DNA from: Thauera sp. 2A1
GTDB taxonomy: Bacteria > Pseudomonadota > Gammaproteobacteria > Burkholderiales > Rhodocyclaceae
DNA: 64,000 bases
Direction: 5' to 3'
Assembly: GCF_009469595.2 (NCBI RefSeq)
Contig: NZ_SSXV01000023.1
Coordinates: 18,462-82,461, forward strand
Of the stretch, positions 46,744 to 55,351 are shown one piece after another (positions within the stretch are counted from its first letter, which is position 1; every line of letters starts with the position of its first letter). Made by a program: the position numbers and the translations under genes. The notes below the pieces were generated by a model. It ran no database searches. It saw only the letters and a program-made list of their open reading frames with translations, and had not been told where the DNA came from.

Positions 46744-48162
46744 ATGACGATGAATCAACATCCGCTGCCGGGCGCCCATCCACGGACCGTGGTCGTCATC
46801 GGCGCCGGCTTCAGCGGCACGCTCACCGCCGTCAACATCCTGCGCGAAGCCAAAGGAGGCGAATTCGAAGTCGTACTGATCGAGCAGCGCCCCCGCGCCG
46901 GCCGTGGGCTGGCCTATCGAATCTGGGACGACAGCATGTTGCTCAACGTCGTCGCCGGGAACATGAGCGCGCTGGCCGAGCAACCCGATCACTTCGTCGA
47001 GTTCTGTCAGGACATCGACCCTGCGCTGCATGCCGGCTCCTTCGTGCCGCGGCGCATCTTCGGTGACTACCTCGAACACCTGCTGCAGCATGCCAAGCAC
47101 GCGAGCCGTGTGCCTTTCAGCCGGATTCAGGGCGAGGCCGTCCGCCTTGCGCCGCAGGACGGCCCCAAACGCCTGCGGGTCACGTTGGCCGACGGGCAGC
47201 AGTTGGACGCCGACGAGGTGGTGCTCGCGCTGGGCCACCTGGGCGCGCAGAAGCTGCACTTCGCCGACGCACTGCGCGGCTCAAGCCGCTACGTCGCCAA
47301 CCCATGGGACTATGCCGCGATGGACCATATCCCGGCGGGAAAGCCGGTCGTCGTGCTCGGGACCGGCCACACCGCCATCGACGCGGTGTTCCGGCTCACG
47401 AGCCGCGACGATGCGCGCAAGATTTTCCTGATATCACGACGCGGCCTGCTGCCGAAGGGACACCGGACGGTTCCCCACCCGCCGCACACCGCCGGCTTTC
47501 CGGCGTATCTGGAGCACCTGCGACCGACCGCCTTCGCCCACCTGCGCGCGATCCGCCGCGAGGTGAAGCGTCGACTGCAGGCCGGCGGCAACTGGCGCGA
47601 CGTCATCAACGAGCTGCGCCCGCACACGCCCGAAATCTGGCGCCGGCTGCGGACCACGGAGCGTCGAAGGCTGCTGTCGCGCGTCGGTCCGTGGTGGGAC
47701 ATCCATCGCCACCGCCTGGCGCCGACCGCCTACCGCCGGCTGCGCGGAATGCAGCAAACCGGCCAGGCGGAAGTCGTCGCCGGCCGGGTGCTGCGGCTGG
47801 AGGAAACCGGCGACAGTGTGCACGTCACCGTGCGGCAGCGGGCTGACGCCAGCGAACGCGTGCTCGAGGCCGCCGCGGTGGTCAACTGCACCGGCCCGGA
47901 CTACGACATCGATCGCCTGTCGCAACCCACCCTCGTCGCCCGACTGCGCGACGAAGGCTACCTGCGGGCGGACCCGCTGCACATCGGCATCGAAGTGGAC
48001 GAGCAGTACCACCCGGTCGGCGCGGACGGCCGCAAGATGCCGGGCGTGCACTACGTCGGCCCGATGCTGCGGGCGCTTTATTGGGAAGCGATCGCGGTGC
48101 CCGAATTGCGCCGCCACACGCTGGCACTGGCGCGCCATCTGCTCGCCCCGCGCAAGGCCTGA
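46744..48162 (+). CDS. FAD/NAD(P)-binding protein (NAD_binding_9 type)
   Basis: A 472-residue flavoprotein of the group often annotated 'FAD/NAD(P)-binding protein' or HI0933-like. The dinucleotide motif is VVVIGAGFSGTLTAVNIL near residue 15. LIEQRPRAGRGLAYRIWDDSMLLNVVAGNMSALAEQPDHFVEFC near 45-90 is the family mark, a second Rossmann motif is VVVLGTGHTAIDAVFRL near 202, and VVNCTGPDYDI is near 378. The substrate is unknown. It follows the EAL-like gene by 28 bases and ends the ssu transcript, so a role in sulfonate metabolism or redox supply is possible. Confidence 0.82.
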   Translation: MTMNQHPLPGAHPRTVVVIGAGFSGTLTAVNILREAKGGEFEVVLIEQRPRAGRGLAYRIWDDSMLLNVVAGNMSALAEQPDHFVEFCQDIDPALHAGSFVPRRIFGDYLEHLLQHAKHASRVPFSRIQGEAVRLAPQDGPKRLRVTLADGQQLDADEVVLALGHLGAQKLHFADALRGSSRYVANPWDYAAMDHIPAGKPVVVLGTGHTAIDAVFRLTSRDDARKIFLISRRGLLPKGHRTVPHPPHTAGFPAYLEHLRPTAFAHLRAIRREVKRRLQAGGNWRDVINELRPHTPEIWRRLRTTERRRLLSRVGPWWDIHRHRLAPTAYRRLRGMQQTGQAEVVAGRVLRLEETGDSVHVTVRQRADASERVLEAAAVVNCTGPDYDIDRLSQPTLVARLRDEGYLRADPLHIGIEVDEQYHPVGADGRKMPGVHYVGPMLRALYWEAIAVPELRRHTLALARHLLAPRKA

Positions 48163-48208
48163 TTTTCGCGCCCGTGCGGGGTGAAAAACGCGCCGCGCGG
48201 CCTTTGTC

Positions 48209-48259
48209 ATGCAATGGCCGGAATATCCCGGCCATATATCGGCAATGAGAATGCAATGG
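48209..48259. repeat. Palindrome and direct repeats upstream of the fusion gene
   Basis: ATGGCCGG-AATATC-CCGGCCAT at 48214-48235 is a perfect 8-base inverted repeat. The 9-base word ATGCAATGG occurs at 48209-48217 and again at 48251-48259. All lie in the 176-base spacer in front of the pyruvate kinase-like fusion gene and could be the operator of that cluster. Confidence 0.5.
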
Positions 48260-48338
48260 AAGATTCATTGGTTCGTAATGGCCTCTGACCGCTCTAGGCT
48301 GCGTGTATCGACAACGCACATACGCCCGGAGCCCCACC

Positions 48339-50588
48339 ATGTCAGACCACAAGACGCGCGAGATCCTCTGCACCGTGGGCCCTGCATCACTCAATGCCAG
48401 CGTGCTGGTCCGCCTGGAGGAGCTCGGTGTGGACCTGTTCCGCATCAACCTGTCGCATACCCGGCTCCACGATCTTGCGCAGGTCGTCAGCTTCATCCGC
48501 TCGCACAGCAAGGTACCGATCTGCCTCGACACGGAGGGAGCCCAGATCCGCACCGGCGACCTGGTCAGCGGCGAGATCGTGCTGCGCGAGAACACCACGG
48601 TTTTCGCTCATCGTGAGCGCGTACCGGGAGACTCGAACAACTTCAACCTGTACCCGCTCGACATTGTCGATCAGTTGGAAGAAGGCGACTTCATCAGCGT
48701 CGATTTCAACGCCGTACTGGTCCAGGTCACGCGCAAGCTGCCGGATCGCGTGGCGATGCGGGTGATCCACGGCGGTGTCGTCGGCCGCAACAAGGCGGTG
48801 ACGGTAGAGCGCGACCTGCCGCTGGCCCCGCTCACCACCAAGGACATCCAGGCGCTGAAATGGGGGCGCGAGAACGGCATCCGCCATGTCGCGCTCTCGT
48901 TCGCCAACCGTGGCAGCGATGTCGACGCCGTGCGCGCGCTGGTGGGCGATGACACTTTCCTGATCTCCAAGATCGAATGCCGCAACGCCCTGCACAACCT
49001 GGACGACATCGCCCAACGCTCCGACGCGCTGCTGATCGACCGCGGCGAACTGTCGCGCCAGGAGCCGATCGAGCGCATCCCCAGCCTGCAGAAGATGATC
49101 ATCCGCCGCGGCGCAGAACTGGGCCGGCGCGTCTACGTGGCGACGAACCTGCTCGAGTCGATGATCACCGCGCAAAAGCCTACGCGCGCCGATGTGAATG
49201 ACGTGGTGAACACGCTGCTCGACGGCGCCGACGGCTTGGTGCTGGCCGCGGAAACCGCGATCGGCCGCGACCCGGTCGGCTGCGTCGGCATGATCCTGAA
49301 GCTGATCCACGAGTACGAAGCCTACCGCCGCACCGACGCGGAGTCGGTCCGCCACTATCGTCCGAGCGACGCGCTTTCCTTGCTCGTGCCACCCCACGGC
49401 GGCACGCTGATCGAGCAGATACTGCCGCCGTCCGCGATCGACCAGCTCGCCGGCCTGCCATACATCCGCGTTGGCCTCGACGTCCTGCAGGATGCGCAAC
49501 ACATCGCGCTCGGCACCTTCTCGCCGCTGCGCGGCTTCATGAACGAGGACACGCTGGAATCGGTGCTGCGTACGAACCGCTTGCCGGACGGCACGCCGTG
49601 GCCGATGCCCATCCTTCTGCCACTCGATGCGGACGCGGAGGCGCGGCTGGAACCGGGCGCACCGGTCGTGCTTGCCGACGAAACCGGTACGCCCCATGCC
49701 GTCGTGCGCGACGTCGAGGTCTTCTCGGTGGCACCCGAAGCACTCGCCGCGCAGTGGTTCGGAGCCACGTCCGGCGCCCATGCTGACGTGCGGCAGGTAC
49801 GGAGTTGGCGCGGCCGATTCCTGGCAGGCACGGTGCACCTCGTGCGTCGCCTGCCGTCACCCCATCGCGAATATGAACTGAGCCCGCGCGAGAGCCGCTT
49901 CGTGCTGCAGCACAAGGGGTGGCGCAAGGTGCTCGGCTATCAGGCCGTGGCGCCGGCAACGCGGCTCGACGAACACGCACAGCTCAATGCACTCGATCGC
50001 CACAGCGCCGACGGCCTGCTGCTCAATGTCGGCGCGGACCCTGGCGCAGGTGCCGATGCGAGCCAAGGCTTTCCGACCGACGCGGTGCTGGGCAGCTATC
50101 GCATGATGCTCGACTTCGGCTACTACCCGCCCGGCAAGGTCGCGCTGGGCGTGCTGCCCATCCGGCGCCGACACGGCGGCGCGCGCGAGCAAGTGTTCCA
50201 GGCCTTGTGCCACAAGAATCTGGGCTGCAGCCACTACATCGTCGATCCCATCGCAGGCGGAAGTGCGTCACCTGCGGCGTCGCCGGAGTTGGCCGAGGAC
50301 ATCCGCAGCCTGTTCGCCAGCCTCGGCGACCTCGGCATCACGCCGGTCTTCGTCGGCCCCCTCGCCTACGACCCCGACACACAACGCTACGTCGAACGCG
50401 ATGCGGGCAAACAGCGCGGACGGCGCCGCACGAGCCTCTTTCCGCCCGCCGACGCCCGCGCAGCACTGGGCCGCAACCAGCCCCTGCCCGAGTGGTTCAT
50501 GCACGAACCCATCCAGGACATGCTGCGCACCTCCCTGACCGCCCGCTCGACCAACCCGTTGGAGCACGAACATGCCCGCCCCCACTGA
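48339..50588 (+). CDS. Pyruvate kinase-like / degenerate ATP-sulfurylase fusion protein
   Basis: A 749-residue cytoplasmic protein with two domains not normally joined. Residues 1-330 are pyruvate kinase A and B domains: CTVGPAS (11-17), FRINLSH (34-40), CLDTEGAQIRTG (62-73), KIE (211-213), DRGEL (234-238, Glu where the metal-binding Asp is usual), ATNLLESM (268-275) and ETAIGRDP. The regulatory C domain of pyruvate kinase is absent. Residues 345-740 follow the ATP-sulfurylase plan: LVPPHGG (349-355), LGTFSPLRGFM (391-401), RLPDGTPWPMPI (414-425), HKGWRKVLGYQ (525-535) and GAREQVFQALCHKNLGCSHYIV (614-635). The QTRNPxHRAH motif is QAVAPATRLDEH and GRDHAG is DPIAGG, so sulfurylase catalysis is unlikely. 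It overlaps the sulfotransferase gene by 17 bases. Confidence 0.85.
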   Translation: MSDHKTREILCTVGPASLNASVLVRLEELGVDLFRINLSHTRLHDLAQVVSFIRSHSKVPICLDTEGAQIRTGDLVSGEIVLRENTTVFAHRERVPGDSNNFNLYPLDIVDQLEEGDFISVDFNAVLVQVTRKLPDRVAMRVIHGGVVGRNKAVTVERDLPLAPLTTKDIQALKWGRENGIRHVALSFANRGSDVDAVRALVGDDTFLISKIECRNALHNLDDIAQRSDALLIDRGELSRQEPIERIPSLQKMIIRRGAELGRRVYVATNLLESMITAQKPTRADVNDVVNTLLDGADGLVLAAETAIGRDPVGCVGMILKLIHEYEAYRRTDAESVRHYRPSDALSLLVPPHGGTLIEQILPPSAIDQLAGLPYIRVGLDVLQDAQHIALGTFSPLRGFMNEDTLESVLRTNRLPDGTPWPMPILLPLDADAEARLEPGAPVVLADETGTPHAVVRDVEVFSVAPEALAAQWFGATSGAHADVRQVRSWRGRFLAGTVHLVRRLPSPHREYELSPRESRFVLQHKGWRKVLGYQAVAPATRLDEHAQLNALDRHSADGLLLNVGADPGAGADASQGFPTDAVLGSYRMMLDFGYYPPGKVALGVLPIRRRHGGAREQVFQALCHKNLGCSHYIVDPIAGGSASPAASPELAEDIRSLFASLGDLGITPVFVGPLAYDPDTQRYVERDAGKQRGRRRTSLFPPADARAALGRNQPLPEWFMHEPIQDMLRTSLTARSTNPLEHEHARPH

Positions 50589-51543
50589 CAACGGTGCCGC
50601 GCCCGCCCTGCCCGCCGGGGGCAATGACTTCTGGTACAAGGTAGACAAGACCCTTCGCCATCATGCGCGACGCGCGAAGCTGAGCCTGCGCGCCGCCCTG
50701 TGGCAAATGAGCCAGTGGCCGGCCGACCGTCCGGTGTTCATCGTCAGTTGCAGCCGGTCCGGCACCCAGATGCTGTACAAGACGCTGTCGCAATCACGCG
50801 CCATCGGCACGCTGAACCGCGAGATCTACGCGATCTGGTCGCGACTGCATGCGCCCCACCACAAGCAGTGGCAGAGCCACGTGCTGACCGCGGAGGATGC
50901 CGAACCCAGTGACCGCAGCTTCATCACGCGCTACTTTTACGCTCACACCGGGCAGCACCGCTTCGTCGACAAGAACAACCAGCATGGCTTGGCGGTACCC
51001 TACCTGCACGCCCTGTTCCCCGACGCCCGTTTTGTCTACATCAAGCGCAATCCGGGCGATACGCTCAACTCGATGATCGAAGGATGGCACCGGCCGGAGC
51101 GCTATGCGACATGGTCCACCCGGCTGCCGGCCAAAGTCGCGATCGACGGCGGCCGCTTCACGCGCTGGTGCCATTTTCTGCCGGAAGGCTGGCGAGACTA
51201 CCTCACGGCCTCGCTCGAGGAGGTGAATGCCTACCAGTACGCATCGATTCATCGCGCCATCCGCAACGCCTCGCGAACCATACCCGCCTCGCAATGGCAC
51301 GAGGTCTTCTACGAAGACGTGGTGCGCGACCCGGTCGCAAGCATCCGCTCGGTCTTCGAGCATTGCGAACTGCCTTTCACACCGGACATCGAGCTTCATA
51401 CCCGCAACCTGCTCGACAAGCCCTACGACGCCTTTTCCGAGATCCGCCTCGACAAGTGGCGCGACCAGCGTCACCGCGAACGCATCGAGCGCGTATTGCC
51501 CAGCCTCGAAGAACTTGCCCGCGAGTTGGGTTATCGCTTGTAG
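50572..51543 (+). CDS. Sulfotransferase family protein
   Basis: A 323-residue cytoplasmic protein that would transfer a sulfuryl group from PAPS to an alcohol or amine acceptor. The 5'-phosphosulfate loop is FIVSCSRSGTQMLYKTL near residues 56-72 and the 3'-phosphate site is RFVYIKRNPGDTLNSM near 153-168, with FYEDVVRDPVASIRSVFEHC near 244. The acceptor is unknown. Its start lies inside the 3' end of the fusion gene (17-base overlap), so the two are translationally coupled. The antiporter gene follows after 26 bases. Confidence 0.85.
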   Translation: MPAPTDNGAAPALPAGGNDFWYKVDKTLRHHARRAKLSLRAALWQMSQWPADRPVFIVSCSRSGTQMLYKTLSQSRAIGTLNREIYAIWSRLHAPHHKQWQSHVLTAEDAEPSDRSFITRYFYAHTGQHRFVDKNNQHGLAVPYLHALFPDARFVYIKRNPGDTLNSMIEGWHRPERYATWSTRLPAKVAIDGGRFTRWCHFLPEGWRDYLTASLEEVNAYQYASIHRAIRNASRTIPASQWHEVFYEDVVRDPVASIRSVFEHCELPFTPDIELHTRNLLDKPYDAFSEIRLDKWRDQRHRERIERVLPSLEELARELGYRL

Positions 51544-51569
51544 GGACGAATCGGCAAGGAGCGTGACCG

Positions 51570-52742
51570 ATGAATGAGTTATGGAGCGTCGTGGCCCTGT
51601 GGGCGGGATTGGGCCTGCTCGCGGCCTATGTGTCCGCCAGGCTGAAACTGAGCACCCCGCTTGTTGAACTTGTGATCGGCATCGCCGCGCAAGGGCTGTT
51701 TCTTGCCTACGGCGCAGATGGCATGCCGGGGATCAGCCACCCCGCCATCGTGATGCTCGCCAGCACCGGTGCAGTCCTGCTGACCTTCCTTGCGGGCGCC
51801 GAACTCGACCCGGGCGTACTGCGCACGACCTGGAAGGAAGCGGCACTCATCGGCGCATCCAGCTTTCTGGTGCCCTTCGTGCTGTGCACCGCTGTCGCCT
51901 GGTACGGTCTGGGCTGGTCCCGCGATGCAAGCCTGCTGGTCGGCGTTGCCCTGTCCGAAACGTCGGTCGCGATCGTGTATTCATGGATGCTGCAAAGCGG
52001 CAACAACAGCACGCTGTACGGCAAGACCGTGCTCGCCGCGTGCTTTCTGACCGATCTTGGCACCGTGCTTGCACTCGGCCTGTTCTTCTCGCCGCTGGAC
52101 GAGCGGACGGTGCTGATGGCCGCCGTTGGCGCATTGGCCCTGTTCATGTTGCCGCGGCTGGCGCGCCGGCTGTCGGCACGGCTCGGCGAACATGCCTCGG
52201 AGCCCGAGACACGCTTCGTCATCCTGGCGCTGTTCGGCCTGGGCGCGCTGGCGCTGTGGGCGGGGAGCCAGGCCATCCTGCCCGCCTACCTCATCGGCAT
52301 CGCCCTCGCGGGCTCGTTCGGCCGCGATGCTGCCCTGGTGAGACGCTTGCGCACGCTGACTTTCGGCCTGCTGACGCCCTTCTACTTCATCCGCGCCGGC
52401 GCCTTCGTGTCGATTCCGGCGCTGCTGTCCGCACCCCTCATCGTCTTCGTCCTGTTCGCTGCCAAGCTGCTGTCGAAGGGAGCCGGCGTACACCCCATCA
52501 CCCGTTGGCACTGGCGCCACCGCCACCTCGCACGCCAGACGACCCTACTGATGTCGACCGGCCTCACCTTCGGCAGCCTGTGCGCCCTGCACGGCCTGAG
52601 CAACGGCATCATCGATCAGATGCAGTACTCCTGGTTGCTGGCCGCGATCATCGGCAGCGCCATCGTGCCCACCCTGGTCACCGTGCTCGCCGCGAGGCGC
52701 GCGCGTCCTGCACCGGCGCTGGAAAGCTGTTGCGACAACTGA
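51570..52742 (+). CDS. Cation/proton antiporter, CPA2 (Kef-like) membrane domain
   Basis: A 390-residue inner-membrane protein with about 12 helices. CPA2 marks include LSTPLVELVIGIAAQG near 27, STGAVLLTFLAGAELDPGVLRTTWKEA near 66-92, VALSETSVAIVYSWML near 125, and ACFLTDLGTVLALGLFF near 155. It then has LPAYLIGIALAGSFG and FGLLTPFYFIRAGAFVS, and LMSTGLTFGSLCALHG. The usual C-terminal NAD-binding (TrkA-N) domain of Kef proteins is absent. It would exchange Na+ or K+ for H+. AAGGAG precedes ATG 51570. It ends the fusion-sulfotransferase-antiporter unit. Confidence 0.85.
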   Translation: MNELWSVVALWAGLGLLAAYVSARLKLSTPLVELVIGIAAQGLFLAYGADGMPGISHPAIVMLASTGAVLLTFLAGAELDPGVLRTTWKEAALIGASSFLVPFVLCTAVAWYGLGWSRDASLLVGVALSETSVAIVYSWMLQSGNNSTLYGKTVLAACFLTDLGTVLALGLFFSPLDERTVLMAAVGALALFMLPRLARRLSARLGEHASEPETRFVILALFGLGALALWAGSQAILPAYLIGIALAGSFGRDAALVRRLRTLTFGLLTPFYFIRAGAFVSIPALLSAPLIVFVLFAAKLLSKGAGVHPITRWHWRHRHLARQTTLLMSTGLTFGSLCALHGLSNGIIDQMQYSWLLAAIIGSAIVPTLVTVLAARRARPAPALESCCDN

Positions 52743-52766
52743 TCGGCTCGGCGCTCGTGCCCCCAG

Positions 52767-52792
52767 TGCCGGCGGAGCCGCCGTTCGGCACG
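52767..52792 (+). terminator. Possible hairpin between the antiporter and the LysR gene
   Basis: GTGCCGGCGG pairs with CCGCC(GTT)CGGCAC around a short loop, in the 75-base spacer between two convergent genes. The stem has a bulge and no U-run follows, so this is weak evidence. Confidence 0.35.
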
Positions 52793-52817
52793 ATCGAGCG
52801 CGACGCCTGCCCCACTC

Positions 52818-53717
52818 CTACAGACGCCGTGCCTCCGCGCTGATCCGCGCCGAAATCGCATCGCCCAGGGCCGCCGCGAGCGCGGTGGGTTGGGTATCGT
52901 CCCGCGTGCAAAGTCCCAGCACCACAGGCGGCAACGCCTGCGTAATCGGAATCTCGGTGATGCGCCCCAGCGCCGCCGGCATGCGCAGCACGGGCGCCGA
53001 AACGGGCATCACGCCCTCTGTGCGGACCATCAGCTCGAAGGCGAACGAAAAGGACTCGCAGTGCAGGAAGCGGCGCGGGAAGGACAGCCCCGCCTCGGCG
53101 AAGATCTGCTCCACCAGGCTGCCGTTCCCCTGCGGGTTCAACCCCAGCCAGCACAGCTCGGCCAGCTCGGCGACCGACCTGGCGCGGGCCAGCGGATGGC
53201 CGACACGGCACGCGATCGTCATGCGATCGCGATACAGCGGGCGGAACGACAGGCCCGCGCCGGCCGTCAGGCGCACCTTCTGAACGATGGCGAAATCGAG
53301 TGTCTGGTCGCGCACCATGGGCACGAGGACCGACGGTGGTCCCTCGACCACGCGCAGCCTCGCCAGCGGGCGCTGGTCCTGGAACGTCGCGATCGCCTCC
53401 GCGGCGAAGGGCACGGATGCCGGCGACAGTCCGACCGCCACATGTCCTGCCCCCGGGGAAGCCAGCTCGGCCAGTTCCTCCTCGGCCTTGCGCACCTCGG
53501 CCTGGATGGCCCGTGCGCGCGCCACGAAGGCCTGCCCCGTCGCCGTCAGGGCGACGCCTCGCGTATTGCGCCGGATCAGCTCGACGCCCAGTTCCGATTC
53601 CAGCAAGCGCATGCTCTTGGTCAGCGCCGGATGCGTGACGCCCAGCGCACGGGCCGCGGCGCGAATGCTGCCGGCGTCGACGATGGCGACGAAATCACGC
53701 AACTGGCTGAAACGCAT
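52818..53717 (-). CDS. LysR-family transcriptional regulator
   Basis: A 299-residue regulator with the LysR winged helix at residues 1-60 (MRFSQLRDFVAIVDAGSIRAAARALGVTHPALTKSMRLLESELG) and a periplasmic-binding-like effector domain. It is divergent from a tripartite tricarboxylate transporter operon with a 97-base spacer, the normal arrangement for a regulator of that transporter. The ligand is unknown, probably a carboxylate carried by the neighbouring binding protein. Direct repeats immediately before its start codon may be its binding site. Confidence 0.88.
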   Translation of the reverse strand: MRFSQLRDFVAIVDAGSIRAAARALGVTHPALTKSMRLLESELGVELIRRNTRGVALTATGQAFVARARAIQAEVRKAEEELAELASPGAGHVAVGLSPASVPFAAEAIATFQDQRPLARLRVVEGPPSVLVPMVRDQTLDFAIVQKVRLTAGAGLSFRPLYRDRMTIACRVGHPLARARSVAELAELCWLGLNPQGNGSLVEQIFAEAGLSFPRRFLHCESFSFAFELMVRTEGVMPVSAPVLRMPAALGRITEIPITQALPPVVLGLCTRDDTQPTALAAALGDAISARISAEARRL

Positions 53718-53719
53718 GG

Positions 53720-53746
53720 TGGTTACCCGTGGTTACCGTGGTGATC
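53720..53746. repeat. Ten-base-spaced direct repeats at the lysR/tct divergent promoter
   Basis: TGGTTACC occurs at 53720-53727 and 53730-53737, followed by the near copy TGGTGATC at 53739-53746. Spacing of about one helical turn puts them on one face of the DNA. They begin two bases upstream of the LysR start codon and 69 bases before the tctC-like gene. Confidence 0.5.
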
Positions 53747-53814
53747 GATCGGCCATCTTACGCCGACCCGGACCCGGTGCTTAACTACGCATCACACCCC
53801 ACCCGGAGATCGCC

Positions 53815-54810
53815 ATGACAAACCCGACGAATGCGCTGCGACGCCGCGCCCGCGCCCTTTTCTGCGCCAGCCTGCTGGCGGCGACGGCTATGCTGCCCGC
53901 ATCGCCCGCCGTCGCGCAGACCTTTCCGCAGGCGCCGGTAAGAATGATCGTTCCCTTCCCCGCTGGCGGGCCGTCCGACGTGGCCGCCCGCACGCTCGCA
54001 AGGTCGCTGGAGAAGACCTGGGGGCAGCCCGTGGTCATCGACAACCGGCCGGGAGCGAACGGCGCGATCGCCGCCAAGGCGGCTCAGAACGCCACTGCCG
54101 ACGGCTACACGCTGCTGTGGGCTACCTCGTCCACACTGGCGGTCTCATACCGGCAAAATGCGCAAGACCCCACCGCGGATGCCGAGTTCGTGCCGGTGTC
54201 GTCAGTCGGGCGTTTCGGTTTCGGCCTCTACGTCGCACCGGCGGTGCCGGCCGCATCTGTGGCCGAACTGATCGCCTACGGGCGAACCCACCCCGGCCAG
54301 CTCAACGTCGCGACCAGCAACCTTGCCGAATCCATGGCGGCCATCCAGTTCATGAAGTCGAGCGGAGTGAACATGGTTCGCGTCCCCTACAAGGGCGCGC
54401 AGCAAGTCATGCCTGACCTGCTCGAAGGCAGGGTGCAGGTCAATTTCGTGCCGATCGCCGCCGGTCTGGAGCATGCCAGGGCGGGCAAGCTGCGCCTGCT
54501 CGCCACCTCCCTGCCGGCCCGTTCATCCGCAACGCCGGACGTACCGACGATGGCCGAAGCCGGCTTGCCCGAAGTGTCCGTCTCCGGCTGGCAGTTCGTC
54601 GTTGCACCGCCGCGTACGCCAGCCCCTTTGGCGGACGCGATTTCGCGCACCGTCGGCCAGGCCCTGCAAGATGCGGCCGTGCGCGCCCAATACGACCGCC
54701 AACTGCTTCAGATCGAGCCGGGGACACCGGCTGCGACCGCGCAACTGGTGAAGAACGAAATGCGCACCTGGGACGCGTTCCTGCGCGAAAACGCAGGCCA
54801 ACTGGAATAA
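53815..54810 (+). CDS. Tripartite tricarboxylate transporter substrate-binding protein (Bug/TctC family)
   Basis: A 331-residue periplasmic receptor. The signal peptide ends near residue 40 (AVA-QT). The Bug fold marks are FPQAPVRMIVPFPAGGPSDVAARTLARSLEKTWGQPVVIDNRPGANGAIAAKAAQNATADGYTLLW across residues 41-105, VPYKGAQQVMPDLLEGRVQVNF near 192, and PTMAEAGLPEVSVSGWQFVVAP near 244. The ligand is a carboxylate or related compound, not predictable here. It is first in a tctC-tctB-tctA-like operon, opposite a LysR gene. Confidence 0.92.
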   Translation: MTNPTNALRRRARALFCASLLAATAMLPASPAVAQTFPQAPVRMIVPFPAGGPSDVAARTLARSLEKTWGQPVVIDNRPGANGAIAAKAAQNATADGYTLLWATSSTLAVSYRQNAQDPTADAEFVPVSSVGRFGFGLYVAPAVPAASVAELIAYGRTHPGQLNVATSNLAESMAAIQFMKSSGVNMVRVPYKGAQQVMPDLLEGRVQVNFVPIAAGLEHARAGKLRLLATSLPARSSATPDVPTMAEAGLPEVSVSGWQFVVAPPRTPAPLADAISRTVGQALQDAAVRAQYDRQLLQIEPGTPAATAQLVKNEMRTWDAFLRENAGQLE

Positions 54811-54877
54811 GCTCGGGACGCGGCCGCCTCGACCGGCCCGAACCGCCGCAGCACAGATCCGCAAACCGGAGACGACC

Positions 54878-55351
54878 TTGGCGCACATCCCGAACTGGCG
54901 TGACATCGGCGCCGGCGCGCTGTTCTGCGCCTGCGGCAGTGCGGCGCTGTGGCTCGGCCGTCACCTCGCGGTCGGCGACCTGGCGGCAATGGGACCCGGC
55001 TTCTTTCCGCGCGCGATCGGCGCCCTGCTCGTCGCCCTCGGCGCCGCCATCGCCGTGCGCGGCGGCCGCAAGGATGCATCGGGCATCTCGCGCTTCGCCT
55101 GGCGCCCCCTGCTGGCGGTGCTCGGCGGCCTCGTCCTTTTCGCGGTCACGATCCGCCCGGCCGGACTGCTCGCCAGCACGCTCGCGCTGACCGTTGTCGG
55201 CCGCCTGGCGCGGCCCGAATACGGCTGGCGCGAGACAGCCGTGCTGGCCACGACCCTGGCCCTCGCCACCGGCCTCCTGTTCCGCGTCGCTCTGCGCGTG
55301 CCGGTGCCCCTGCTGCCGAACGGCTGGACGTCAGTGCCGTGGATCTCCTGA
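54878..55351 (+). CDS. Tripartite tricarboxylate transporter TctB-family small membrane protein
   Basis: A 157-residue membrane protein with four hydrophobic segments and the TctB hallmark MGPGFFPRAIGALLVALGAAIA near residues 38-59. It forms the small membrane component of the transporter with the TctA-like protein. TTG at 54878 is taken as the start, preceded by CCGGAGA at suitable distance; no ATG or GTG fits before the first helix. It lies 67 bases after the binding-protein gene and overlaps the TctA gene by 13 bases. Confidence 0.83.
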   Translation: MAHIPNWRDIGAGALFCACGSAALWLGRHLAVGDLAAMGPGFFPRAIGALLVALGAAIAVRGGRKDASGISRFAWRPLLAVLGGLVLFAVTIRPAGLLASTLALTVVGRLARPEYGWRETAVLATTLALATGLLFRVALRVPVPLLPNGWTSVPWIS

